A stretch of DNA of 64,000 bases from Rubrivivax sp. GTDB taxonomy: Bacteria; Pseudomonadota; Gammaproteobacteria; Burkholderiales; Burkholderiaceae. The position numbers were made by a program, and so were the translations under genes. Below the pieces are notes generated by a model. That model was not told the origin of the DNA. It saw only the letters and a program-made list of their open reading frames with translations, and made no database searches. Below are positions 19,117 to 27,009 of the stretch, piece by piece; within the stretch, counting starts at the first letter, position 1; each line of letters opens with the position of its first letter. The stretch spans positions 1-64,000 of the forward strand of contig JAEUOZ010000051.1 in the NCBI GenBank assembly GCA_016790225.1, read 5' to 3'.

Positions 19117-22100
19117 TTACTTGCGATTCGGCTTCGTCGGCGCCTTGAGTGGAGCAGCGCCGGGCTTGGAACGGGCGTTGTCAGGCCCAACGCCCGCCGG
19201 TCTCTCCGCGCCCGGCGGGCGGCCCTGCGGCTCCGCCTTCGGGCCTGGCTCGCCTCCGGCTCGCAGCTGCGCTGCCGCGCCTGGAGCAAGCCCTCGGGCC
19301 AAGCGGAAGCCGAAGCTCCCGTTGCGGCCATCCGGCGCGTACGCGAAGCGGTAGGCGGACCGGCAGTACCTGCCGTAGCCGTGCCAGCCGCTGCCGCGAA
19401 GCACGCGCCCGCGGCCCACCTCAGGACCCTTCGGGTCCACTTGCTCTGCAGTGCCGTAGTCTCCCAGCCAGTCCGCGCACCACTCCCACACGTTCCCGTG
19501 CATCTGATGCAGGCCCCACCCATTCGGGTCTAGCGCCTTCGCCGGAATCGTCTGCTCTCGGTACATGCCCTTCGCGCCACCGGAATACGGGTAATTGCCG
19601 TCGTAGTTCACCTGCTCCGGCGTGATCTGATCGCCAAACCAGAACGGCGTCTGTGTGCCCGCGCGGCACGCATACTCCCGCTGAGCTTCGGTCGGCAGTA
19701 CGGCCTCAAGCCCAACGACCTCTGCGTTCAAGCCCGGCAGGAACCGGTCGTGGATGTCCCGCCAGCTCACCTGTTCCACCGGGTTCTCCAAGTCGCCCTT
19801 GAACTCAGCCGGGTTCTCGCCCAGTACCGCATCCCACAGCGCCTGTGTGCAGGCGGTTTCGCCCAGCCAGAAGCCTTGGGTCAGGATGACCCGGTGACGC
19901 GTTTCCGCCCATTCGCCGTCGCTCACCCGCTCGGGCTCACTCTCAGGCGACCCCATCCAGAACTCGCCCGGCGGTATCCAGCGCATGCGCTGCGTCACCG
20001 TTCCGCGCCGGCCATGCACGTCGAACTCGGCCCAGAGGCCGTAGTCGTCGATGCCGTGGCGGGCGGCCCATTCGGGCCTGGACGCAACCACATCCCGCTG
20101 CCGCAGTTCAAACCCCGGCGCACTGTCCCACCACGCTCCGTGCGGCAGCAGGAAGCTCGACTCAGTCACACCGTCCAGCCAGCGCACACGGCTGCGCGGC
20201 ACCCAGGTCAGCCAGCGGCCATCCGGTGACTGGGCCTGCCAGCGGCCCTGGTCGAAGGTGATGGCTCGGGCCCAGTTCGGGCGGACAAACGCTTCGATCC
20301 CGATCTCGCGGCCCGGCGCCAGAACGCGAAGCGACAGATGGCCCGACAAACTCGTGGAATCGCCAGCACCCAGCACCACATGACCGGCCACGTCGCGGGC
20401 CAAGCCGCCATGCGGCTGCTTCGTCGCTGGTGTTTCGGGTGCAGGGTCAGTGACCAGTTCCACCCGCACAAAAGGCCCACGCAGGTCTTGAACCAGAACG
20501 CCCGTTGCCTTTGCCACTGCATGTTGACCGGGCGCTTGCGCAACGGCCTTCAACCAGGCTTCAACCCTGCGCCCTTCGGGCCCCACGGCTTGCTGAACCA
20601 CGGACAGGCCCAGCGGCACTGTGGCGGCCTGTTCGCCCCACACCCAGGACAGGCGTTCCAGGGCCATGCCGGGCAAGGCCTGCTGGCGGCCACTCGACAG
20701 TGCTTCGCGGTGGGCGATGGCCCAGGCGGCCTGCAGCGCTTCGCCGCCGGCCGCCACCACCGTGGGCGCGCGCTGCCCCAAACGGCCGAAATACGCATCC
20801 AGACCCAGCCCGCCCCCGGCAGATGGGCCGCGCAGTGCCGCACAGGCCAGGCGCGCCAGCCGGTCTGCTTCGGCCGCGCCGTCTGCCACCGCCGCAGCCG
20901 CCTCGACGCCGGGCTTCAGCCAGGGCCGAACGGCCAACGCGTACTCGGTGCGAGTCAGGGGAGACTCGGTCTGCAGGTGGTGCAAGTGCGTGGTCACGGC
21001 CAACTGCTGCATGAGAGCGGGCAGTGCCGCAAAGTCGGCCTCGGCCCGCTGCCGGCCATCCACCGTGAGCGCGCAAGCCTGGGCGTTGGAGGCCACGCCG
21101 GGATCGCGCCAGATCGCCAGCTCGCTGCTGACATCCACGGCCACCCCGGCAGCCGCCAGGCGCAGCCGCAGATCGCGCAGCAGCGCCACCGGAATCCACG
21201 GGTTGCCGAAGAGAGCGGCCCGCAGCGTGCGCAGCCCGCTGTGCCAGGCCCCGGCGGGCTGATCCGGCGCAGCCTCCGGGGCCAGAGTTTGATCACGCGG
21301 CCAGGCGGGCTGCGGTTCGGCATGTGCCGCCTGCCGCACCGGCCGCAGCGGATGGAGCGGGCCGCTGTCGCCGAAGCACAGCGTGGGCAGCGCCTCGGCG
21401 ATCGCGCGCGGCACAGAAGCCTTGGGCATCGGCGTCAGCAGCAGCGGCCGGGGCGCGCGGCTGCCCATCGCCCGCGTCCATTCGCTGCACAGCTTCAACC
21501 ATTCGTCAGGCACGGAGCCGGCCTCATCGTCCAGGCCGGCCGTGCCCAGGATCAGCAGCGGTTCGCCGGACGCACGCAGCGGATGCGGCTTGCCGGAAGG
21601 GCCCCGGCAACCACCGGGCCCGGCATCGGTATCCAGCGCGATCAGCCGGCTGCCCAGGGTGCGCCGCATCTGCTGCAGCACGAGCGCCAGATCCTGCCCC
21701 AGCGGGCGCAGCCCGGGATGGTCTTCCACCACCACCCGTACCCGCGCGGGCCAGCGCGCGCGCTGGCGCCGAGGCAAGCGCGTCAGGGGCTGCTGCCGCA
21801 CGACACGGCGCAGGACCTGCGCCAGATCGGGCTCGGCCGTCGGGCGCATCACGGTCAGATGCCGTCGCAGCGCGGCGGCCAGGCGGGCGGTTGACACCAG
21901 GGGTTGCAGGGGCGGTGGCGGAAGCGACAGATCGCCATTGAAGACCTCCGCCGGAATGGGCTCGCTGGTCTGCGCCCAGGCGGGGGCTTCTGTGCCGGGG
22001 TCGCCCGTTGCCAAGTCGGACGACACACGCCACCAGCTGATGCGCGGCTCGCCTTCTTCAACGGGCGCTGGGATGGCTACCGGGGCGGGATCGGGCGGCT

Positions 22101-22284
22101 TTCGCAGGCGCTGAACGCGCCTGCCTTCTTCTGCGTTCAGTGCAGGATCCGCTTCATCGCACGCGGTCTCAGCTGGTGCAAGCCCGGGCACCGCCAGACT
22201 GCGACAGACAGCATCCCAGCGCGGCGCCGCCACGGCATCCAGTGCGCGCAGCAGATCGGCCAGGCCGACGCGTGACTGCCCCAC
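19117..22284 (-). CDS. Large FGE-like (C-type lectin fold) protein, candidate DGR target in a MoxR conflict operon
   Basis: This 1055-residue protein has three parts: a Pro-rich N-terminal region; a middle (about 145-740) with a vWA- or SAV_2336-like segment (RWPARVRVVVEDHPGLRPLG) that I place only weakly; and an FGE-like C-type lectin domain (about 755-995) with RMRWIPPGEFWMGSPE, MHGNVWEWCADW and GFRLARG. A 60-residue Ala/Pro/Arg tail follows. The FGE catalytic Cys is absent, so it is probably a binder. The GTG at 22284 sits 2 nt after the stop of a 24-residue uORF whose ATG overlaps the MoxR stop. Adding one G to the G5 run (plus 22293-22297) would join that uORF to this frame, so the true start may be 22361. 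Confidence 0.8.
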   Translation of the reverse strand: MGQSRVGLADLLRALDAVAAPRWDAVCRSLAVPGLAPAETACDEADPALNAEEGRRVQRLRKPPDPAPVAIPAPVEEGEPRISWWRVSSDLATGDPGTEAPAWAQTSEPIPAEVFNGDLSLPPPPLQPLVSTARLAAALRRHLTVMRPTAEPDLAQVLRRVVRQQPLTRLPRRQRARWPARVRVVVEDHPGLRPLGQDLALVLQQMRRTLGSRLIALDTDAGPGGCRGPSGKPHPLRASGEPLLILGTAGLDDEAGSVPDEWLKLCSEWTRAMGSRAPRPLLLTPMPKASVPRAIAEALPTLCFGDSGPLHPLRPVRQAAHAEPQPAWPRDQTLAPEAAPDQPAGAWHSGLRTLRAALFGNPWIPVALLRDLRLRLAAAGVAVDVSSELAIWRDPGVASNAQACALTVDGRQRAEADFAALPALMQQLAVTTHLHHLQTESPLTRTEYALAVRPWLKPGVEAAAAVADGAAEADRLARLACAALRGPSAGGGLGLDAYFGRLGQRAPTVVAAGGEALQAAWAIAHREALSSGRQQALPGMALERLSWVWGEQAATVPLGLSVVQQAVGPEGRRVEAWLKAVAQAPGQHAVAKATGVLVQDLRGPFVRVELVTDPAPETPATKQPHGGLARDVAGHVVLGAGDSTSLSGHLSLRVLAPGREIGIEAFVRPNWARAITFDQGRWQAQSPDGRWLTWVPRSRVRWLDGVTESSFLLPHGAWWDSAPGFELRQRDVVASRPEWAARHGIDDYGLWAEFDVHGRRGTVTQRMRWIPPGEFWMGSPESEPERVSDGEWAETRHRVILTQGFWLGETACTQALWDAVLGENPAEFKGDLENPVEQVSWRDIHDRFLPGLNAEVVGLEAVLPTEAQREYACRAGTQTPFWFGDQITPEQVNYDGNYPYSGGAKGMYREQTIPAKALDPNGWGLHQMHGNVWEWCADWLGDYGTAEQVDPKGPEVGRGRVLRGSGWHGYGRYCRSAYRFAYAPDGRNGSFGFRLARGLAPGAAAQLRAGGEPGPKAEPQGRPPGAERPAGVGPDNARSKPGAAPLKAPTKPNRK
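19291..19440 (-). repeat. Variable-repeat-like 3' end of the large FGE-like gene (VR2)
   Basis: This is the paralogous copy of VR1, aligned ungapped. Between the conserved Trp and GFR its protein reads H-G-Y-G-R-Y-C-R-S-A-Y where VR1 reads L-S-Y-G-R-H-C-R-S-A-V. The fixed framework (Y-G-R, C-R-S-A, P, R, G-F-R) and the free NNC codons are those expected in the ligand-binding loop of DGR C-type-lectin targets. Unlike VR1 it is followed by about 60 codons of low-complexity coding sequence before the stop. Confidence 0.75.
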
Positions 22285-22286
22285 GC

Positions 22287-22361
22287 TCAGCGCCCCCAGG
22301 CCCGGCGAATCTGCCGTTCGACCGCGCCGTCGCCCACAACCCTGCGGTTGCCGAAGCTCAT
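22287..22361 (-). CDS. 24-residue uORF linking the MoxR gene to the large FGE-like gene
   Basis: The ATG at 22361 overlaps the MoxR stop as ATGA and the frame closes with TGA 2 nt before the GTG of the next gene. It encodes MSFGNRRVVGDGAVERQIRR and four more residues. Either it couples translation of the two genes, or it is the true N-terminus of the FGE-like protein interrupted by a one-base loss in the G5 run at 22293-22297: inserting one G gives a continuous reading frame (QIRRAWGALSVGQSRVG). Confidence 0.4.
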   Translation of the reverse strand: MSFGNRRVVGDGAVERQIRRAWGR

Positions 22362-23317
22362 TGGCGAGACTTGTCGATAAACCCGGCCAGCACCTTCAGC
22401 CGTTCGGCCTGAACCTTGGGCTTGCACGGGTACAGCTCGGCCAGCGCCCGCGCCAGATCCAGATATTCGGACGTACCGGGCTGGTAGGCATCGGCAGCGA
22501 GCCGGCCGCGCAATTCGAGAAAGGTGTCGGCCGCCTGCTCGAGCATCGCCTTCTCGATGCGCGGGCCCTCCAGCTGACGCAGCGCCACGGCCTGCTTTTC
22601 ATGCCGCTGCGCCAGCGACACCAGTTCTGCGCGCAGCGCGTCGCGATCCGAAGGCAGGCTCAAGGTGGTGACCAGGCAGCGCCGCAGAAAGGCGCCGGGC
22701 AGCTCACGCTCCTCGTTGGTGGTGATGATGACCAGCGGCCGGTTGCTCTCGCTGCAGACCACCGGTTCGGCGTTGCGGAAGGGCAGCGGAAAGCCCCGAT
22801 TGCCCAGCACCTCGAGCAAGGCGTTAGGCAAGTCCGGATCGGCCTTGTCGATCTCGTCCAGCAGCAGCACGGCGCGGTGCGTGGCCGGCGCCCATGCCTT
22901 GTCGCGTGGGCCTTGAGGCGGCGCCACGCCGGCCTGCACGGCCTGCGTTTCGGCCGACTTCCATCCGAAGGCCCACCACAGCGCCTGCGGCGCCACATAG
23001 TCGGCCTCGTCGCGCGCCTTGCCGGCCTGCGAGTCAGACAGGCGCGAGACGGCGTCGAAGCGCCACTTCAGATCCTCCGGCTCGGTGCGGCCATCGATGA
23101 CCGCACAAAGAAAGGGCCGGCCCGCCGCGGCAGCGGCAGCACGCGCGGTCTCGCTCTTGCCCACGCCGGGAAGACCACGAATGAGCAGTGGCCGGCCGGT
23201 GGCTTCGGCCGCCTGCAGGGCCGCGGCCGTCTCTTCGCGCAGCACGTGGACCGAATCCGGCCAGGTGCCCTGGGCAGGCAGCGGAATGTCGGTGCCGGTG
23301 GGGTAGTCGGGAATCAT
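22358..23317 (-). CDS. MoxR-type AAA+ ATPase
   Basis: This is a MoxR-family AAA+ ATPase, which usually acts as a chaperone-like remodeller on a vWA-bearing partner. The 319-residue protein has Walker A GLPGVGKSE (about 48-56), Walker B VLLLDEIDKAD, sensor 1 in IITTNEERELP, and the arginine-finger stretch AFLRRC. The ATG overlaps the stop of the upstream TIR gene as ATGA, and its own stop overlaps the uORF before the FGE-like gene, so the three are translated as a unit. In the NTP-dependent conflict systems reported by Kaur, Burroughs, Iyer and Aravind, such an ATPase controls an effector and a sensor. The match here is by gene content, not by a search. Confidence 0.88.
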   Translation of the reverse strand: MIPDYPTGTDIPLPAQGTWPDSVHVLREETAAALQAAEATGRPLLIRGLPGVGKSETARAAAAAAGRPFLCAVIDGRTEPEDLKWRFDAVSRLSDSQAGKARDEADYVAPQALWWAFGWKSAETQAVQAGVAPPQGPRDKAWAPATHRAVLLLDEIDKADPDLPNALLEVLGNRGFPLPFRNAEPVVCSESNRPLVIITTNEERELPGAFLRRCLVTTLSLPSDRDALRAELVSLAQRHEKQAVALRQLEGPRIEKAMLEQAADTFLELRGRLAADAYQPGTSEYLDLARALAELYPCKPKVQAERLKVLAGFIDKSRQ

Positions 23318-24654
23318 TTGATCCTCTCGATCTGATCGAGGCAGTGGTACATGAGGCTGTTGAGCTCGCTCTCGGTGATGCCACGCAGGAGAGCGTCAGC
23401 CTCGCCGTCCTTCTTGCCGGTGCGTGCCTGGGCGTCGATGCCGTAGCTGGCTGCCAGCTTCAACAGGTAGTCCGGCGGTCCGCCCCCGTCCGGCACGGCA
23501 TCGGTCACCAGGAACTGGCGATCCTCGAGAAACATCAGTGACGAGATGGCGGTCTTCAGCGAGTCGATCTGCACCGCGCTGAGCCGCTGCCCTTCCCCGA
23601 TGCTGAAGCGCGCCTCCGGAGGCATGGCAGCGATGTTGAGCTCACGTTCGAGCGCTGCTTCCCTTCGCTGAGCCGGACCGTTGTCCAACCCGGCCATGTC
23701 GACCGCTCCGTCGGCACCGAAGCGGTTGATGCGGCGAGGCTGCAGGCTCAGCGGCTGCACACGAGCCCGGTGCAGCGCACACACCAGCGCCAGGGCCTCG
23801 CATGTTTCAAGCGGCAGCACCGCGGCATGGCCGCCGTCCAACCATCGGCGCGCCGCTGCGCCGTCCACCGCCAGCAGGGCGATGCGGGCGGCGATCTCGC
23901 CAGCGTGCCGTTTGACCGCGGCGAGCTGATCGGTGCTGAGGTTTCGGCTCAACCACACGGGTTGCGCCCCCTTGATGGCCTGGTAGAAACTCTTGATCAA
24001 TTCCTTCAAGCGCGCGGGATCGAAGCTGGCCAGCGGATCGTCGGTCTGCCAGGCATCCGCCAAGGGCCGCATCAGCGGCGCTGCCAGCTGGCCCCGCACA
24101 GCCTTGGCAAAGCGATCGATGCGCGCCGCGTCGTCCTTGTCCGGCAGAGGGCTGATGGCCAGCTCGCGAACCAGGCGGCTGGCCAGTTTCCACAGACCGT
24201 GGTTCCAGGTGGGGACATCGCCGATCAGCTCCGCCGCGTGGCCTGCGCAGAGCGCCTCGAGCTCGCTGCGCACGCCAGCATCCTCGAACTGTTGCGCGGC
24301 GGGCATCGAGCCGTTGTTCACCAGCACAGGAATCACGCGGTGCGCAGACGCGTCCGCCTTCTGCCGCTCCAGCGCCATGCGCAGCTCCAGCCGCACGACA
24401 TCACGCGAACCGTCCGTGAGCCGGGAGCGGCGGTTGATCTCCTTCAGCCAATCCGGGCCGATGAGGGCCAAGGTGACGCGGGCCTTGCCGATGGCGGTCT
24501 GGATCGCTGCGCTGAAGTCTTCGCCCGGGTTCAGGTCCTTTCGGTCCAGAAAGATCGCGTCCGCGCCAAACCAGTCCGACAGTCGATGCTGCAGGAGCTG
24601 CGCCGAGTCCTTGGCCTCGACGCGTCGATAGCTGATGAAGATCTCCGGCCGCAC
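23314..24654 (-). CDS. TIR-domain protein, probable effector of the conflict operon
   Basis: The 446-residue protein opens with a TIR domain (about 1-140): RPEIFISYRR, IFLDRKDLNPGEDF and the glutamate in DVVRLELRMAL (Glu90), which corresponds to the NAD-cleaving residue of catalytic TIRs. The rest (about 150-446) is helical and I do not recognise it; it may be the sensor or effector-associated part. The start is GTG 24654, since the TIR begins two residues later and an AGAGGGGG precedes it by a few bases; the frame is open to 25023 but shadows the MFS gene. It is first in the operon, overlaps MoxR by four bases, and diverges from the MFS gene. An NADase or cell-death role is inference. Confidence 0.85.
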   Translation of the reverse strand: MRPEIFISYRRVEAKDSAQLLQHRLSDWFGADAIFLDRKDLNPGEDFSAAIQTAIGKARVTLALIGPDWLKEINRRSRLTDGSRDVVRLELRMALERQKADASAHRVIPVLVNNGSMPAAQQFEDAGVRSELEALCAGHAAELIGDVPTWNHGLWKLASRLVRELAISPLPDKDDAARIDRFAKAVRGQLAAPLMRPLADAWQTDDPLASFDPARLKELIKSFYQAIKGAQPVWLSRNLSTDQLAAVKRHAGEIAARIALLAVDGAAARRWLDGGHAAVLPLETCEALALVCALHRARVQPLSLQPRRINRFGADGAVDMAGLDNGPAQRREAALERELNIAAMPPEARFSIGEGQRLSAVQIDSLKTAISSLMFLEDRQFLVTDAVPDGGGPPDYLLKLAASYGIDAQARTGKKDGEADALLRGITESELNSLMYHCLDQIERIK

Positions 24655-24808
24655 GGTTCCCCCTCTGTGCTTTCCGAGACTTCTATTGTGTGGGTTGAGC
24701 CACGCCATGGCACTCGGGCGCTGCCTGATGGCACCGACGGCGCGCCGCCTGTGCGATGGCCGCGCCATGGCCGCGCTGTGTCCGCACATTGGGCCGACAA
24801 TCCGCCGC

Positions 24809-26062
24809 ATGACGCCTTCGCCCTCCGACGCACCGCGCCTCTCCCTCACCCAGGTCCTCCTCTGCGGCGCCTTCATCGTCACGCTGTCCATGGGCATCCG
24901 CCACGGCTTTGGCCTGTGGCTGCAGCCGATCACGATGGAGCGTGGCTGGACGCGCGAGACCTTTGCCTTTGCGATGGCGGTACAGAACATCACCTGGGGT
25001 GTCGCCGGGCTGTTTGCGGGCATGCTGGCCGATCGGCTGGGTGCCTACCGCGTGCTGGTGGGTGGCGGCCTGATCTATGCGCTGGGCCTGGCGCTGATGG
25101 CGGTGGCGCCGACGCCGCTGCTGTTTACCGGCAGTGCGGGCGTGCTGCTGGGCATCGCGCAGGCCGGCACCACCTATGCGGTGATCTATGGCGTGATCGG
25201 GCGCAACGTCGATCCCGCGCGGCGCTCCTGGGCGATGGGTGTGGCGGCGGCGGCCGGCTCCTTCGGCCAGTTCTTGATGGTGCCGGTGGAATCCGGCCTG
25301 ATCAGCGGCTTCAGCATCGGGGGCAGCACGCTGGGCGGCATCGGCTGGCAGAACGCGTTGTTTGTGCTGGCAGCCCTGGCGCTGCTGATCGTTCCGCTGG
25401 CGCGCTTCCTGCGCGAGCCCTGGCTCGAATCCGGCGTTGGGCGCCCTCAGCAGACCATCGGTGCGGCGCTGCGCGAGGCCTTCGCCTATCCCAGCTTCCT
25501 GCTGCTGATGGCGGGCTACTTCGTCTGCGGCTTCCAGGTGGTGTTCATCGGCGTGCACATGCCCAGCTACCTGAAGGATCAGGGCCTGTCGCCGCAGGTG
25601 GCCACCGTCTCGCTGGCCCTGATCGGCCTGTTCAACGTCTTCGGCACCTACGCGGCCGGCACGCTGGGCCAGCACTTTGCCAAGCGCCACATCCTGGCCG
25701 TCATCTACCTCGCGCGATCGCTCGCCATCGTGCTCTTCCTGTGGGCGCCGCTCACGCCGATGAGCGTCTACGTCTTCAGTGCGGTGATGGGCCTGCTGTG
25801 GCTGTCCACCGTGCCGCCGACCAATGCGGTGGTGGCGCAGATCTTCGGCGTGGCCTACATGTCGATGCTGGGCGGCTTTGTCTTCTTCAGCCATCAGGTG
25901 GGCTCCTTCCTCGGCGCCTGGATGGGCGGCAAGCTGTTCGACATCTACGGCAGCTACAACCCGATGTGGTGGATCGCCATCGCGCTGGGGGTGTTTGCCG
26001 CGCTCATCAACCTGCCCGTTCGCGAAACGCCGATCGTGCGGACGCAGGCGCAGCCGGCCTGA
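24809..26062 (+). CDS. MFS transporter
   Basis: This is an inner-membrane major-facilitator transporter of 417 residues with about 12 predicted helices, starting at MTPSPSDAPRLSLTQVLL. It has the MFS loop GLFAGMLADRLG between helices 2 and 3. It resembles the monocarboxylate/oxalate-formate antiporter-like MFS clade (GMTLSMGIRHGFG-type first helix, here TLSMGIRHGFGLWL), but the substrate cannot be told. ATG 24809 is chosen; the open frame upstream (from 24635) overlaps the TIR gene start region. The gap to the TIR start is 154 nt and should hold divergent promoters, though I see no clear hexamers. Confidence 0.88.
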   Translation: MTPSPSDAPRLSLTQVLLCGAFIVTLSMGIRHGFGLWLQPITMERGWTRETFAFAMAVQNITWGVAGLFAGMLADRLGAYRVLVGGGLIYALGLALMAVAPTPLLFTGSAGVLLGIAQAGTTYAVIYGVIGRNVDPARRSWAMGVAAAAGSFGQFLMVPVESGLISGFSIGGSTLGGIGWQNALFVLAALALLIVPLARFLREPWLESGVGRPQQTIGAALREAFAYPSFLLLMAGYFVCGFQVVFIGVHMPSYLKDQGLSPQVATVSLALIGLFNVFGTYAAGTLGQHFAKRHILAVIYLARSLAIVLFLWAPLTPMSVYVFSAVMGLLWLSTVPPTNAVVAQIFGVAYMSMLGGFVFFSHQVGSFLGAWMGGKLFDIYGSYNPMWWIAIALGVFAALINLPVRETPIVRTQAQPA

Positions 26063-26138
26063 ACGCATCGGTATCCACCGCAAGCCCCCCTCCCATGCCC
26101 GCCTGAGCCTGCCCAAGCACACCCCAACCCGCCAAACC

Positions 26139-26327
26139 ATGTCTCGCGCCCAAGCCCCACTGCCCCGCAGCGTGCACACACCGGCGCCCGTCGCGCCGGG
26201 CTGGCCGGCCTGGGCACGCGCCAGCCTTTGGGTCGCGGCCGCGTTGGCGCTTGCCGCGGTCTTCATGGCCTACCTGAATCCGCACCTGGCGCTGGATCTG
26301 GCCACGCGCGTCTGGGCCTGCTTCTGA
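26139..26327 (+). CDS. Small single-helix membrane protein
   Basis: This 62-residue protein begins MSRAQAPLPRSVHTPAPVAP, has one hydrophobic helix (about 29-47, ASLWVAAALALAAVFMAYL) and ends DLATRVWACF. It has no enzymatic motif. It lies 76 nt after the MFS gene and 25 nt before the methyltransferase gene on the same strand. I recall similar small open frames upstream of this methyltransferase in related bacteria, which supports it being real, but that is memory not a search. Confidence 0.6.
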   Translation: MSRAQAPLPRSVHTPAPVAPGWPAWARASLWVAAALALAAVFMAYLNPHLALDLATRVWACF

Positions 26328-26352
26328 TCGGCGCCAGGCAACGCTGCCGCTC

Positions 26353-26982
26353 ATGACCGACCGGGATCCACCGTCTCCGCCTGCCGCACCCGCGGCAGAC
26401 CCGCGCCCGGCGGTCGCGGCCCATGCCGCGCTGGGCCAGCCTTCGCCCTGGTTGGTGCGATGGCGCCACCTGATCCGCCCTGCCGGCACGGTGCTGGATC
26501 TGGCCTGCGGCAGCGGCCGGCATGTGCGCTGGCTGGCCTCGGCAGGCCATGCCGTCACCGGGGTGGACCGCGATGCGGCGGCGGTGGAGCCGCTGCGGCA
26601 GATCGCGCGCATCGTGGTGGCCGATGTCGAAGGCGGGCCCTGGCCGCTGGAGGGCGAGCGCTTCGATGCCGTGATCGTCACCCACTACCTGTGGCGGCCG
26701 CTGTGGCCGCGCATCCTGGCCAGCATCGCGCCGGGCGGCGTGCTGCTCTACGAGACCTTTGCGCAGGGCAACGAGACCGTCGGCAAGCCCTCGCGTCCAG
26801 ACTTCCTGCTGCAGCCGGGCGAGCTGCTGCGCAGCGTGGGCGGCCTGCGCATCGTCGCCTTCGAAGATGGCTTCCTGGAAGCGCCGCCGCGCTTCATCCA
26901 GCGCATCGCCGCACGCCACGAAGCGCCCACGCCGTCAGCGCAGCCGCCGCGACATCCGTTGGAGCCCGGCGAGGCCCGGTAA
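26353..26982 (+). CDS. Class I SAM-dependent methyltransferase
   Basis: The 209-residue protein has the Rossmann SAM-binding motif I VLDLACGSGRHVRWLA (about 47-62), motif II-like VDRDAAAV, and a TehB-like body (DAVIVTHYLWRPLWPRIL, APGGVLLYETFAQGNE). The acceptor is unknown. It begins with ATG 26353 and ends 27 nt before dapA on the same strand, so it is probably co-transcribed with dapA and bamC. Residues 1-35 are Pro/Ala-rich and probably disordered. Confidence 0.85.
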   Translation: MTDRDPPSPPAAPAADPRPAVAAHAALGQPSPWLVRWRHLIRPAGTVLDLACGSGRHVRWLASAGHAVTGVDRDAAAVEPLRQIARIVVADVEGGPWPLEGERFDAVIVTHYLWRPLWPRILASIAPGGVLLYETFAQGNETVGKPSRPDFLLQPGELLRSVGGLRIVAFEDGFLEAPPRFIQRIAARHEAPTPSAQPPRHPLEPGEAR

Positions 26983-27009
26983 ACTCCCCGGTCTGGACAG
27001 GACAAGCCC

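Noticed and set aside
17722..22284. True formylglycine-generating enzymes.
   Set aside because: The catalytic cysteine after GFR is absent (Leu), and the last 40 codons are hypervariable, so a binding rather than enzymatic role fits better.
23770..26106. A 778-codon plus-strand frame spanning the TIR and MFS genes.
   Set aside because: It reads antisense to the TIR gene and out of frame with the MFS gene; no domain is recognisable.
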